Translations under genes and position numbers: made by a program
In this document: positions 1 to 11,470 of the stretch, piece by piece
Layout of the letters: each line of letters opens with the position of its first letter
How positions within the stretch are numbered: the first letter of the stretch is position 1
Notes under the pieces: model-generated
What the model was told of the DNA's origin: nothing
The model's input: only the letters and a program-made list of their open reading frames with translations
The model's database searches: none
DNA from: Eudorina sp. 2006-703-Eu-15
Lineage: Eukaryota; Chlorophyta; Chlorophyceae; Chlamydomonadales; Volvocaceae
Length of the DNA: 64,000 nt
Direction: 5' to 3'
NCBI GenBank assembly: GCA_003117195.1
Contig: BDSI01000012.1
Span: 1,121,316 to 1,185,315 of the forward strand

Positions 1-1181
1 CGCCTGACTCCGCGCGTCGTCCCGGCGCTGCTGTATGTGCGACCTCGCCCCCGCCAGCACCCCCCACACCCCCAGACCCGCCAACAGCACAAACACCGCC
101 AGCGGGGCGGCCAGGGTGCTGACCGGATGCAGCCGGATGATGGTGGATATATCCTTTTGTGGGGGGGAGGGGGCAAGGGGAGACCGGGGCAGGCCGACAG
201 GGGCCGGCAGGGCCGCGGAGGACGTTCCGGGATGTCACGGACGGAGGTTTGGGCGGGTAGGGCTGCAGGGGGACAACCCCCTCGTACCCCCCTTCCGGAT
301 CTGAGCCGGTCACCAGCAGTTGGCTGTCCTCGCCGCCCCCCGACCGCATCCCTTGACGTGTCGCCCTGCCCGTGCCCGAACCGCATGGGGGGATGCGGAG
401 GCGGTAAGGGTGTACCCGCAGCTTTGGGGGCGGGGAGGAGGGGTCCTGCACTGCCGCCGCAAGCCTGGGCGCGAAGGACAGCCCCCTCCCCTCCTGAAAA
501 TGTGTATGTGCATGTGCCCCGACTGCGATGGTTTTGGTGGGGATGTCCATGAAAGATGGGGATCTGTCCGGGCGACCCGGGGGTCAGCGCCGCCCCCGCC
601 GCCGCCGCCGTCGCTGTCCGGTGCCGTACCTGTATGGTGCTCCAGGTATCGCGCCAGCTGCGAGCGCAGGCTCCGGAGCCGCTGACGCGGCCGCCGGCGG
701 CGTTCCCCGCCGACGGTATAGGGCCGCTGTTGATGTTCACGATGACGTTGGCGGGTGCGGGGGGCTGTTGCGGCCGCGTCGCCGCTGCGGCGGCGGGCTC
801 TCCTTTGGAGGTGCGCGCCGCCCTGGCCTTCCCCTTGCCGCCCCTGACCGTGCCCCGTGCCTTGTCGCCGGCCTTGCCCTTGCTGCCGGGCGCGGAAGTG
901 TCTGTGCTGCCGCCACCTGCGACTGCCAAATCGGGCTTTTGCTGTTGCTGGTGATGGGGCGGCTGCGAGGTCGCCGGCTGCTCAACGTCTGGGCCGGGTT
1001 GCGGGGTGTTGGCGTCATGGCTCTGACAGCGGTTGGGACCGGGCCCACCGCCCTCCAGCACTCTCCGAGCCCGTACTTGGAGCTCGCGCACAAGACCAGC
1101 CCTGTGAAAGCGCGAGACTGTGTGAGCGCAAACCCTATACACGGCAGGAGGGGGCCCGCTTGTACGAGGGCAGGCAAACAT
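1..1181 (-). CDS. N-terminal part of a membrane protein, cut by the left window edge
   Basis: Two exons read on the minus strand: 1181-630 and 153 to beyond position 1. The intron runs from a GTACGG donor at 629 to an acceptor ending AAAAG at 154, and both sides are phase 0. The first exon starts at the ATG at 1181 and encodes about 184 polar residues rich in Gln, Pro, Ala and Lys. The second exon changes frame and encodes a clear membrane helix (LAAPLAVFVLLAGLGVWGVL) followed by a basic, polar juxtamembrane stretch (QQRRDDARSQA). The unspliced frame is also open to the window edge, but there it reads as Trp/Cys/Arg-rich sequence, so the spliced reading is preferred. A cytosolic tail, one helix and then a sensor region would suit an algal receptor kinase or cyclase, but that is a guess because the diagnostic domains lie outside the window. 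The start codon is not certain. Confidence 0.55.
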   Translation of the reverse strand, partial: MFACPRTSGPPPAVYRVCAHTVSRFHRAGLVRELQVRARRVLEGGGPGPNRCQSHDANTPQPGPDVEQPATSQPPHHQQQQKPDLAVAGGGSTDTSAPGSKGKAGDKARGTVRGGKGKARAARTSKGEPAAAAATRPQQPPAPANVIVNINSGPIPSAGNAAGGRVSGSGACARSWRDTWSTIQVRHRTATAAAAGAALTPGSPGQIPIFHGHPHQNHRSRGTCTYTFSGGEGAVLRAQACGGSAGPLLPAPKAAGTPLPPPHPPMRFGHGQGDTSRDAVGGRRGQPTAGDRLRSGRGVRGGCPPAALPAQTSVRDIPERPPRPCRPLSACPGLPLPPPPHKRIYPPSSGCIRSAPWPPRWRCLCCWRVWGCGGCWRGRGRTYSSAGTTRGVR

Positions 1182-2795
1182 CTGCGACGTACATGGCATG
1201 GTTAGCTGTCGTAAATAAGCTGCGGGCCAGGTCCTCATTGGATTGCGCGCGCCGGGTCACGCTGGCAGACTTCTCTGGTGCGGCTGAAGAAACCCCTTCC
1301 TCGTCGGCAGGTCTGACTGTCATTCGAGCAGAACAGATACTTCGGCTAGTCAAAATTTTCAGGTAGGGCTTGGGTTCCAAGACGAAACCTCACTGTCTAC
1401 CGTTTCAACAGCCCAACAAAGAGCCCCGATGCGCTACAAGCTAGCGTTTCCGAGCGCCTGCAAATGTGTCCATACTATGAAATCCCCTGACCAACAGATA
1501 TCCGGCACAAACCGAGCGGTAACTAAAGTGCCAAGCGAAAGAAGTAACACAGCACAAGCTCATCCCCTAAAGTTGTACCGAGCAATTGTCGTAAAATTAA
1601 ACTTGTAGTAACCACTCCTATAGAGAAGATGTGATGGTTACGTGAACTACCACTGATGGCAACCGGCCGGCCGTAGTGTACGGCTCCCAGTTTAATTCAG
1701 TAGTAGTCGCAGGTTCGATTCCTGTACAGATCCCCGACGGAAGTCGGGTATGAGATACCAGCTAGTTGCTGAGATGTGGTGTTGAGGCTTAGTTGATGGG
1801 CCAAGATACGCACGCTTGATTGGTGGCGATGCCGAACCCTCAAACTCGAAGGATGGTCGGGTGAACGGATATGGCGGAGATCGTGAAACGGTTACGATGG
1901 TAACTGGTGCGGGAAGATCGTGATGAGCGGCCTTTGACGGATGTCCGTTGCGGAGCCACATGTGACTGGCCGGACGGTCAGTACAACATGTAACATTCCA
2001 TTCCATAAATTCAGTAGAGTTAGATCAGGTCAGTTCTGACTTTACATGCTACTAAGCTTGCAGTTCATGGAGCGTCATTCATCGGTGTGGGAAGGGGTTG
2101 TTTGAATCCTGTATGTACTTCACGAGCCGCAATGAGACTTTCTGCAACAAGCTGTTTCAGTGCCATTTGCCGCACGAGCTCATTTCCTACATCGTTTATT
2201 GCACAAGAGTTATGCCGAATTCTGAATCAGCTTTGTCACGTGGTACTGCCATATGTCAACCATGTTTCGCCGAACAGAGGAACTATGCAAAGCAAACTGT
2301 TAGTGCTCTGTTCATGAAAGGACGCTCACAGTTTAGGTTTTTTGGCCATGAGAACGTTGCCTTTATTTATAAACCTTTGCTGCAGCATACAGCAGGACAC
2401 CGGCGTTGTCACGGTACTCAAGTCCATACAAGCAGATGCAGCCCCAGCACTTAAGTCCAACGGTGGTCCTTCGATTATACAACGGTAAACCTTTGGTCCT
2501 ACCATCGACGCCATTGCTCACACTGCAGTCGTCCAATTGCCGGACGTGGCCTCTGAAGACCCGAGCATAAGCCATTAAAATTTGTCGGATACCTTGAGAA
2601 CATGACCGACGGGCTCTGCAAAGATTTGGCTACAGCTAAGGTACATCTCTTCGTCGCAGCCGCAGCCTGGTGTTCCTAAACGCGCCGATGCAATACAGAT
2701 GACACCGTTGGGCTCTGCAAAAATGGACAGATGCAACAGCCATAGTCAGCCAAACACCAACAAACGACGGTCATGTCCCTCGGCCCATCAACTGC
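1182..2795. other. Intergenic stretch with no supportable gene
   Basis: This lies between the start of the left-edge gene and the probable 3' end of the TRF4-like gene. Base composition is clearly lower in GC than in the flanking genes, and short reading frames on both strands are interrupted, lack splice-site context and resemble no family I know. The one recognisable piece is a tRNA-like T-arm near 1709-1725, listed separately. The rest may be promoter sequence and decayed mobile DNA. Confidence 0.5.
1640..1740 (+). mobile_element. tRNA-like B-box/T-arm, possible SINE fragment
   Basis: Positions 1709-1725 form a perfect tRNA T-arm: a five-base stem GCAGG (1709-1713), loop TTCGATT (1714-1720) and pairing strand CCTGT (1721-1725). 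This contains a match to the RNA polymerase III B-box GGTTCGATTCC. A loose A-box-like stretch (GCCGTAGTGTACGGC) lies about 35 bases upstream. I find no matching acceptor-stem strand for the bases after the T-arm and no anticodon arm, so it is not an intact tRNA gene. A tRNA-derived SINE or decayed tRNA copy is the simplest reading. Confidence 0.3.
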
Positions 2796-2805
2796 TGCGG
2801 GGTTC

Positions 2806-2810
2806 TTACA
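2806..2810 (-). terminator. Candidate poly(A) signal (TGTAA) of the TRF4-like gene
   Basis: TGTAA on the minus strand, about 1 kb past the stop codon at 3815. TGTAA is the usual green-algal nuclear polyadenylation signal. No closer copy was noticed. The intervening 2811-3814 would be a long 3' UTR and shows no convincing exon. Confidence 0.35.
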
Positions 2811-3814
2811 CACATATGCGAAATATTGAACCCGCAGGGCGCTCGCACCCCCTCCGCGTGCGGAACAACTAAGCGGCGCGCGGGCCGGGCGCGCGTACAA
2901 ACCGGAGCGGCCGAACTGCTTTCCTCAGAGTGCCGCCTCAACAACCACCCACGGGACTGGCCCCCCACGCCAGACTGCCACGGACTGCGCACCCCGCGCC
3001 TACATATTCCAACACGCAACACCCCACCACCCACGGAACGGATTCAGAAACCCGTTCTGCACTCGCACACCGCTCTGCACGCAGCGACGCACGACCAGGG
3101 GGCGTCCGAAGCCCCCCGAAAACGGGGGGGGTGCCCTTCGACCGCCCCCACCCCGACCACCACCTCCAACCCAACCTCGCCGAACCCAAGCCCAACGGAT
3201 CCCCCGCTGCGCTCTCCAACCTCCCCCAACCCGCCCAAGACGGCTGTTTGCCCCCTACCCCTTTTCGCCTCCTATTACACACGGACTGTACCGCTTGCTT
3301 GCCGCCTACCACCGCACCCGCGCCCGCATCCGCAGCCCCCGGTCGGGTCGGGTGAGGCCGGGTCCGCGATGGGTCAGCGCGCCTCTCCCATCCGTGGCGC
3401 CCGCACCTCCTCCACCACCCGCCCGCTCTAAGAGGTGGGTTCGGCTGGTACTCCAGGAGGGGCACGGCTCGGCAGCGGCGGGAGGGAAGGCAGGAACCCT
3501 TCACGCCTCACCTCACCTCACCCCGCGCCCCCTCCCCGCGCCCCAAAAACGAACACACCATTTGCTCTCCTCCGCACCGCCCGTCGGCCTCGACTTCGAG
3601 GCGACCGGCGGCCCGGTTCTCCTGTGGCACGCACGCACACAGACATACCTCGCAGCTCCGGTAGCCCCGTCCACCTCGGCCCCGCAGAGCAGCGCCCAAG
3701 GGCCTCGCTCGCAATCAGCCGCCACCACCCGCGCCTCTCCCCGGGCTGCTGCCACCGCCCGCACCCGCACCCGCACCGCACCCGCACCCAGGCTGCGACC
3801 ACCACCCGCGCCCC

Positions 3815-6397
3815 TCACCGCCGGTGGCTGTGGGCCCCCGCGGCTGTGGGGCTGCGCTCCAAGTAGTCCCCGTCCAGGTCATCATCGCCGTCGCCGTCAC
3901 CGCCGTACCGGTCGCCGTCACTGTCGGTGCCCACATCCTCGTCCTGGAGGCGAGGGAGCGGAGGGGAGGGGAGGGAAGGGTACGAGGAGGTGACATGACA
4001 AAGCACGGGGAGGGGAGGGTACGAGGAGGTGACATGACAAAGCACGGGGAGGGGAGGGTACGAGGAGGTGACATGGGTAAGCACGTGGAGGGGAATATAG
4101 AAAATTGGTAGACATATTCAAACTGCGCTGCTGCTAGAACAGCATGGGAGGGGAGGGGAGGGGGCCATAGGGCCACGGGGTGTATCCCGCCGCGCCACTG
4201 CATCTGCAGCACCCTCCGGTTGGCCAGCCGGTGGTGCCCGGCACGACCACAGCCACCACCGCTTTCCCCCAGTTCCCCGGTTGCCACCGCATCGGCCGCC
4301 GCCGCTTCCCTGGCGCTGGCAACTCCCTCCGTCCGTCCGTCCGTCCGTCACCGCTGCATTTTCCGATCGGACAGGAGCAGCTCTGGCAGCAGATCAGCTC
4401 CAATATCTCCACCGATTTCCCACGCCTCCCTCCCTCCGTCCTTGCCAGCCTGCCTGCAACCCGGCCAGCGCGCCCTTCCCTGCCCCACTGCGCAATCGGG
4501 AGCCCACCCCCTCCATGTAAACGAAGACAGCCCCCCACCCCCTCCATGTAAACCACACCCTCCACCCGAGCCCACCCACAGCCTCAGCTCAGCTCACCTT
4601 GTCGTCCCCTGCTCGTCCAATGACCTTGAGGTACTCGTCCTGGTAGCCCTCAAGGGGATCCGAGTAGGAGCGCTTCAGGGCGCGGTGCACATCGAACAGC
4701 GCCTGCAGCAGCAGCAGCACCACCACCACCGCCACCACAAGTCACCACCGCCACCACAAGTGGCAGATGTCGTAGCGCCAGCAGCAGGCCCGGCCAGGGT
4801 AAGGGAGGTGTCAGTCAGGCGGGGAGGGCGGGGGCGGGGAGAGAGAGGGGTCAGGTACGCGCCGACCACGCCACCCAGGTTCGAACCCCAGGCGCCACAC
4901 ATCGCGGCGGGCGCCCGCAAGCGGCGGAACAGAGGTTGACCAGGTCTCGCCCTCCACCCATCTGCACAAAGAAACACACGTATTGAGTGGTGTCCGCAGC
5001 CCAGGTCTCCAGCACTCCAGGGCGCAGCTGGCGCGCAGACACACACGCTCACAGTTTTCTTCGCAGACACGGTGAACACGACCGCAGCACGGGCCGGCTG
5101 CTTCCTCGATGAGCAGCTTCCCAGACCCCTCCAGCACCCCCCTTCTAGCACCCCTCCACCCACACACCCCAAGCCCACACCTGCAGGTAGTTGATGGACG
5201 TGTCGCTGATGCGGCGGCCCCGTGCCATGGCCTCCAGCCGTCGGGCCGCCTGCTGGAAGGCGGAACGGACCAGGTCGATCCGGTAGGTGCCGTTGCTCAC
5301 ATCCCGACCTGCGCGAAGGGGGGGGTTGGAGGGGGAGTATAGGAAATTGGTAGACGTAATTATACTGCGCTGCTGCCAGAGCGAATATCCGATAGAGACT
5401 CGACTGACCCGGGGAGGGGTGAGGGGTGTTATCAAGGAGAAAAGCTGAGCCGCGAATAAGCAGACCCGTGTCCAGCAATGCAACCGACGACTGAGACCGA
5501 GACCAGAGTTACCAATATGCCAGGGCGAAGTATGTCGACCATAAGGAGTCCCAAGGTGGTGTAGGCCGTGATGCTGCAGCGCCCCGTATCGTTGTCGAGC
5601 GCCGGTGGGCGCCGGGACGCCAGCAGAAGCAGCGGCTATGACGTCGTAGGCTAATGCAGACGAAACTCTACTAAGCTACCTACTGATCCTAAGGTGCAGC
5701 AAAAGCAAGGGCGTATGCGTCAACAGCGCGTGCAAGCCGGTGAGGGGTGTATGTGCGTGTGAATGTAGGGTGGGGGGGGGGTGAATCAGGGATGGAGGGC
5801 GGGTGTGGGGTGGGGGAGGAGAGGTCTAGGGGTTCTAGCGTGGGCCCGGCGGGGTCAGGGAGGGTCGATGGGGGCCGCCTCCCGTCCGACTCCCGTCCGC
5901 GATCAAATCGCGTGTCTGGGCGGCTTTTCCGCTTCAACTCCCACCCACCCTCCCACCCACCGTCCTACCCATCCTCCTTCCCACCCGCCGTTTTACTTTA
6001 TAACCACCCACCCACCCACCCACCCAGCCACCCAGCCAGCCAGCCACCTCACCTGTCAGCGGGCAGTCCACAAAGAGGCGCTCGCTCCAGCTGACCGCCC
6101 CGTCGTAGGAGCCCATGGACACCGCCGCCTGCCGGGCGGACTCCATCGCGTATCCCAGAGACATCTTGGGCACGATGCCGCCACTGCCCACCGACACCTG
6201 CGCCGGGAACCAGACCCCCCCCGAAACACACCCCAGACATCACCCGACACGACCCAACAGATGCACCAGCACCAGCAGCAAGGGGGAAGAGCGGGGGGTC
6301 AGGCTGAGGTCCCCCGGTCGAGGTGGCCGCTGAAACGACAAGGGGGTCAGGGCCGATCGGTGGCACTGACCAACGGGGGTGTTTAGAGAAGAGACCG

Positions 6398-6431
<34 letters not shown>

Positions 6432-9400
6432 GCAAGGAGAAAAGCTGTGTGTGTGTGTGTGTGTGTGTGTGTCGGGCGTCAAATGCGGTGGCATCCAGGG
6501 GTCGGGTGGATGGGGGGTTGGGTGGATGGGGGGTTGGGTGGATGGGGGGTCGGGTATGGGAAATCGGTAGACATATTTATACTGAGGGGGGTTGGTGGGC
6601 TGCCCCGTGTCCCGTGCCCCGCGCGCGCCTCCAGTACAGAATGTACGAACGTACCGCCTGAGTGCTGTAGTCATGCTCCTCGCCGTACCGCAGCAGGAAT
6701 GTGTACAACGTCTCGCCCAGGTCGCTGATGTCGTGACCCGACTTCACGGAGGGACGGAGGGGGTTGGCGGTAGGGAGGAGGAGGAGAAGGAGAGGGAGAG
6801 GAGAGGGAGGGGATGAAGATGGAGTCGCAGTGCGGCTCAAGGGATACCACCCAACCAATACAATGCAACCCGGTGGAGTGCTGCCTAATCAGGCTCCCTT
6901 ATCTTTCGGCCGTTCCGGCTCACTTACCCTAGGAAACCACTGTCTCTTCCCAATCCGCTCCTCCCCTCGCCCCCTTCCCTCCTCTCGCCCCCTCCGCTCG
7001 CCCCCTCCCCTGCCCCTCCCCTCCTCCCCCCGCCCCCCGCTACCTTGAGCTCCTCCTGCAGGTGCGCGATGACCATGTTGGTGAGGCTGTAGCTGGACAG
7101 GCCGCCCGAGTTGACCTCGTTCAGGCGGCAGGCCTTGAGGTAGGTCTTCAGGACCAGCACCTGCGCCCACACGCGCAGCTGCTCCTCACCAGGTGGCGGG
7201 GGAAACACACATAGGGCCCAACACGCGGGTACGGTATCACGCGTGGGTCCGCACGTCGCCGCCCGGGCAGCCGACCTGTCCCGACCCCTCGGCCATGCTC
7301 ATCCGTAGGGGTACCCTCCGCGATGCGGCCCTGGGGACCCCGGCTGTAGCCCCCACGAGCTACCTCCCAGCCCGCGCCAACCCGCGCTCCGGGCCCCCTT
7401 TCCCCGGCCCCCTTGGGGCTTCTGTTTCTCGTGTAGGGCCCCCTTGCCCCGGCCCCCTTGGGGCTTCTGTTTCTCGTGTAGGGCCCCCTTGCCCCGGCCC
7501 CCTTGGGGCTTCTGTTTCTCGTGTAGGGCCCCCTTGCCCCCCGCTCCATCCCCCCCCCTTCCCCACTGCTCTGCCCCGGCCCGCTCCCTCCCTCTCCCCT
7601 CCCCCCCGACCGACCGAGCCCCTACCAGCGGCTTCACGGGCGGGAAAGCCCGGCACTGCTGCACCATGTAGCGGGCCGCCCGGGGGCCGCTGTCGTCGCT
7701 CATGCTCACGTCCACACACACGCGGCTGCGGGTCCACAGCTGCGGTGCGTCGCGCGTAAGGGGGGCGGGCAGGGGGCGGCAGACGATGGGGGGCAGGTGT
7801 GGGCGCTTGAGCGGGAGACCCGGGGGAGCCCGAGGGAGGCAAGGGGGCAACGTGGTCCGAGAATGCAGGAGATGTGGGGGATGTATAGGAAATTGGTAGA
7901 CATATTCAAACTGCGCTGCTCCCCCCGGGAGACACGGGCCCGCTGGATGACTGCCCGACCCGGGTCGGCAGATCGCCTGCCCAGACCGACTAGACCACAC
8001 CTGACCGAGCGCCCCCACCCCATCCCACCCCACCACACAAGAGGGTATCTGCGGGCATCTACGGACCTTCACATGGGAAGCACCTACGGAACTCCTTCCA
8101 GGGCACCTTTCCCTCCCAAGCGCTGTGTCTAGATAAGAACCCGCCCGACACCCAAACCAAGTGCTGTGTGTGCATCATGCCGCGCCCGTTGGACTGACCC
8201 CGGGCCGGGCCGCCCCACGCTGAGAGCTGGAGTTCCGACACACCACCCTCGGCCTCAAGACTTCGGCGCGCCCGCGGCAAGGAGCTCAGTCCCCTTCGCC
8301 TTCCCCTTCCCGTTGCCAGTCCCCTTCCCGTTGCGCATCTCTCCCGCGCAACGGGCGCATCTCCCGGCCTGGCATGCCCCACCTTGAGGATAGGTATACG
8401 GGCCCGCGGAATGAGCTGCTGGCTCATGATGTCGATGCTGCTCTTAGACCGATTCAGCGCGTCCGCGATCTTCCGCAACCGGGCGGTGATCTTGGCGCGA
8501 TCAGCCGGCTCGTAGCCTGACCGCGGAGAGAGAAGGGGGTGAGCGGATGGGCGCGGCAGGTCGGAGGGTTGACTTGAGTTACGTCAAAAGGGTGTGACGG
8601 GAGGAACAACGCAGGTCGGCATCCCCGCGTAAACGCGGCCGCCCTCCTTCGCCCCCTAGGTGAGTGACCTGTTCCTCTTCCCCCGTGTCGCCCTCCCCTT
8701 TCCTTCCCCGAGGAGAGGTAAACGCACGAGGCTTCCGCCGCACGCTGCCCAGCCCCTGGCCCAGTGGCCGGGCGCCCCGCCCTCCCACGGCGGGCACCAA
8801 GTGCAGTCCCCTCCCACCCTCCAAACGCCCCCCTGCGCCTACCGCGCCCGCTCCTCGACCCCACGCCCCACCCAGCCCTCTCCTTCCGCTCACACGCCTG
8901 CACGACGGACAACATGTTTCCCTGGAGTCGTGTAGTTCGACCCGACCCCTTATTGGTGTCATGTTGTCAGGTATTAGGGCGAACCTGTGTAATGTCGTCG
9001 ACAACCGACGACAGGCGTCGTGGTGGTGGACGACCCGGTGCGCCTATCCCCTCCCGCCCTCCCCCCCTCCGTGCCCCTCCCTGCCCCTCCCAGCCCTCCC
9101 TCCCTGCCCCTGCCTACCCCTCCCTCCGTGCCCCTCCCAGCCCTCCCCCCGCCCACTCACTTCCCGTGACCCTGTCCGGCTCCATGACCCCCGTCACGAC
9201 CAGGTCCAGGTCGCTGCTCCAGGTGGACAGACCGTTGGCGAAGCTGCCAAACACCTGCACCTCCACCTGCCGCGTGTTGGGCCACACCTTGCGGACCCCG
9301 GCACGGATACTGGGGAGGAGGAGGGCAGGGGAGGGCAGGGGAGGGGGGGAACAGCGCAGAGGAGGGGAGGGGAGGGCAGGGGAGGGAGGGAGAGATAAGG

Positions 9401-10617
9401 GCGGGGCCTGGTCCGGTTTTCCCCTTGTTACACGCCCCCACGATCAACTCGCCCTCGTCCCTTGCACACATGCACATCCCTGCCTGCGTTCCGCCGCACA
9501 GGGGCCACTCCGACCCATAGGGACACTGGCGGGGATTTCTTGCTAATAAGCTCACTCAGGACATTAATGACACCCAGGGCACTCACGCGTCAATGACCTC
9601 CATCCGCTGCCGCTTCTCGCCCTCCGTGGGCACCACCTTGGCGCAGAACTCCTCAATGTTGTGGTGCAGCGGCGAGTACCGGACCGCCGCCGCCGCGGCC
9701 GGCTGCTGCTGCGGCGGCTGCTGCGGCTGCTGCTGCGGCACGGTTGACGAGGAAGACGGTGCTGCCCCGGCAACCGCGTCCACCGACGCCGCCGACGTCA
9801 CTTGGTTTTGCCCAGCGGCCGCCTGCTTCTGCGCCTGCGCCTGCGCCTGCTTCTGCTGCTTCTTCCCTCCTCCCTGGCCCGCCTGAGGTGACCCTGCTGC
9901 CCCCGAGCCGCCGCCTGCGGCCACTTGAGTACAGAGCTGCCGGTACCTGTCACCCAGCAGCGGCGGCGGCGGCGCCGCCGCCGCCGACAGGACCGCCGAC
10001 AACGCGGACGCGGACGCCGCCGCCGATGGCAACGCCGCCGTCGTGGCGGCGCCGCAGCGCCGACCCGCCAACCCCTGACGGCTGCTGAGGTCCCCCGCCC
10101 CGCATATGCCGCCTCCGCAGCTGGCGATGCTGCTGCTGCTGTTGCTGGTACTGCCGGCGCTGCTGTCATGGCGGCGCCGCGGTGCGAGGCCATGCAGCAC
10201 GAGGTGTGTCCCCCAGGCTGAGGATGCGTCGCCAACTGCGGCCGGTGATGCAGCTGCAGGGGCGGTGGTGGCGGCGGTTGCTGCGGTGGCGGCGGCGGCG
10301 GTGCCACCCATCGCGCGACCCACACCCGACGTCCGCACCGCGCCTCGGAGGCGCCGCGCGCAGCCCCCGAGCGGACCGGACCGCAGGTGGAACAGGGGCA
10401 GCATCATCTGCCCGGAGGGGTACTCCGCGCAGGGGGAGGACGTGCTGATGATGGCGTGGGGGTGCGCGTGCTGGGGGGTGGCGGAGAGCGGCTGCACGGT
10501 CGCGCGTGCCCGCGGCGCGGAGGCGGGGCCGGCGCCGCAGGCCAGCCGGGCGGAGGCCCCAGCGGCGCTGCCGCAGGCCATAGCAGGCGGGTGGAGCGCT
10601 CCAGGGGCAGCAAGCAT
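3815..10617 (-). CDS. TRF4: Non-canonical poly(A) RNA polymerase, TRF4/PAPD5 type
   Basis: Ten exons: 10617-9587, 9309-9161, 8516-8383, 7739-7626, 7160-7044, 6741-6655, 6197-6053, 5308-5181, 4702-4598, 3943-3815. They sum to 2139 nt, a 712-residue protein, with all phases consistent. The nucleotidyltransferase signature GSFANGLSTWSSDLDLVV lies at residues 365-382 (Gly365-Ser366, Asp377, Asp379), and the third catalytic Asp is in VCVDVSM (about 448). The central/PAP-associated domain follows, including RLNEVNSGGLSSYSLTNMV (about 488-506). Trf4 enzymes add short A-tails to aberrant nuclear RNAs for exosome decay, so nuclear RNA surveillance is inferred. The first 330 residues are Ala/Pro/Gln-rich and probably disordered. 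The C-terminus is acidic (repeated Asp/Gly) rather than basic. The first ATG in frame is at 10617; an upstream TTG at 10647 is not used. Several introns carry repeats. Confidence 0.92.
3981..4097. repeat. 39-bp tandem repeat, about three copies
   Basis: A unit containing TACGAGGAGGTGACATG starts at 3981, 4020 and 4059, a 39-base period. It lies in the last intron of the TRF4-like gene, just upstream of the final acceptor on the gene strand. The third copy diverges into the dispersed intronic element at 4092. Confidence 0.9.
4092..4135 (+). repeat. Dispersed intronic element, copy 1
   Basis: Contains AAAATTGGTAGACATATTC followed by AAACTGCGCTGCTGC. This sequence is shared with copies at 5333, 7879 and 30890. 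It sits in the last intron of the TRF4-like gene, antisense to the gene. Confidence 0.8.
4375..4426 (-). repeat. Dispersed intronic element, divergent inverted copy
   Basis: On the minus strand this reads GTGGGAAATCGGTGGAGATA and ends in a CTGCTGCCAGAGC tract like the one at 5333-5385. It is more diverged than the other copies and lies in the same intron as copy 1. Confidence 0.5.
5333..5380 (+). repeat. Dispersed intronic element, copy 2
   Basis: Contains TATAGGAAATTGGTAGACGT followed by AATTATACTGCGCTGCTGCC. It lies in the intron between exons 7 and 8 of the TRF4-like gene, antisense to the gene and about 25 bases upstream (gene sense) of the acceptor for exon 8. Confidence 0.8.
5428..5473 (+). 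repeat. Second dispersed element (GAGAAAAGCTGAGCCGCG family), copy a
   Basis: Contains ATCAAGGAGAAAAGCTGAG and then CCGCGAATAAGCAGACCCGTG. An inverted copy is at 30089-30138 and a partial copy at 6428-6446. Confidence 0.7.
5990..6048. repeat. Short-period CCCAC/CCAG microsatellite
   Basis: Simple repeats of CCACCCAC grading into CCAGCCAG, ending beside the exon 7 donor of the TRF4-like gene (GTGAGG at 6052). Confidence 0.85.
6400..6472. repeat. (GT)n microsatellite interrupted by a copy of the second dispersed element
   Basis: Two pure GT tracts (6400-6429 and 6445-6472) flank TTAGCAAGGAGAAAAGC. The insert matches the start of the element at 5428 and the inverted copy at 30089-30138. Confidence 0.85.
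6551..6587 (+). repeat. Dispersed intronic element, copy 3 (shortened)
   Basis: Contains GGGAAATCGGTAGACATATT and TATACTG, then diverges. It lies in the intron between exons 6 and 7 of the TRF4-like gene. Confidence 0.7.
7386..7545. repeat. 45-bp minisatellite, three copies
   Basis: The marker TTGGGGCTTCTGTTTCTCGT recurs at 7413, 7458 and 7503, a 45-base period. It lies in the intron between exons 4 and 5 of the TRF4-like gene. The period is a multiple of three, so spurious open frames run through it. Confidence 0.95.
7879..7921 (+). repeat. Dispersed intronic element, copy 4
   Basis: Contains TATAGGAAATTGGTAGACAT followed by ATTCAAACTGCGCTGCT, the form closest to the apparent consensus. 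It lies in the intron between exons 3 and 4 of the TRF4-like gene. Confidence 0.85.
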
Positions 10618-11009
10618 CAGGTTGGCGAGCAGTGAGCGCGCAGGCAAGCGGGCCAGGGAGGCGGGAGCGGGTGGGAGCGACCAGGCGTGGAGTGAAGAGC
10701 CGGCAGACCGAAGGTCCCCGCTTGCTGTGTTGCGTCCTCGGCAGCGCAGAGGAGCTAAGTCCTGCTGTTGGACGCCATCCCTCCGCGGGTTGATGGTTTA
10801 GCGCCGCACCCTGCATCGCAGCCCGGTGTGCCATCAGCGCGCGCTCAGACATAGTCCTCGTTCACATGATCACTTATGTACAGCCAAGCTTTGACATGAT
10901 GGAATGTGATGTCTGAATCCCCGATCGGTCGAGTCCAGCGAAGTAGCAGGGTGAAATGGCCAAAAGCCTGGGTTGTCCTCACCTGTCGCGGGTAAACCAA
11001 ACATGCCTT

Positions 11010-11015
11010 TTTATA
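11010..11015 (-). promoter_or_regulatory. TATA-like box upstream of the TRF4-like gene
   Basis: TATAAAAA on the minus strand about 395 bases upstream of the ATG at 10617. If used, the 5' UTR would be about 365 nt. Inferred from sequence only. Confidence 0.3.
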
Positions 11016-11290
11016 AATAATACTATCAACTATGTCAAGTAGGAAGCGCGGAGTGTGTCACAAGACTTGGTGTTTCCCAGGGTGCGATGTCAACGAACAC
11101 TGGCACGCCCGCGCGCGAGACCCCGGAAACGGGCGACGAGCGTTCGCTTTGACCTACTTACTACTTTCCAATCCGCAGGGTGTTACTTGTGAAGCGTACC
11201 CTTGAGGTTCACGACGTAAGGCCCCGCAACAGTTTTCCCGATAAGCTCGAGGTGCGCAGTGCGCGTCACCTTTCACAGCAGGTCAGATTG

Positions 11291-11306
11291 TTACACTATT
11301 GTTACA
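11291..11306 (-). terminator. Candidate poly(A) signals (two TGTAA) of the L2HGDH gene
   Basis: TGTAA occurs on the minus strand at 11306-11302 and again at 11295-11291, about 165-180 bases past the stop at 11471. This is a normal green-algal 3' UTR length. Confidence 0.6.
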
Positions 11307-11470
11307 ATGTTTGCTGTGGGTAAACCAGGGCAGCTCTTGCTGTTCCAGGGCTCTGTCCCAGACCTGACTTGGACGAGCAATCGCGTAGCCACCAGACGCA
11401 ACCGCACCGCGTCGTACCGTGCTCACAGCATATTCGCCAGGCCAACCCTCGCCGTCAGAAACTTCCTCCC

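Noticed and set aside
9583..10647. Start of the TRF4-like protein at 10647
   Set aside because: The codon there is TTG. The first ATG in the frame is at 10617, so that start was used.
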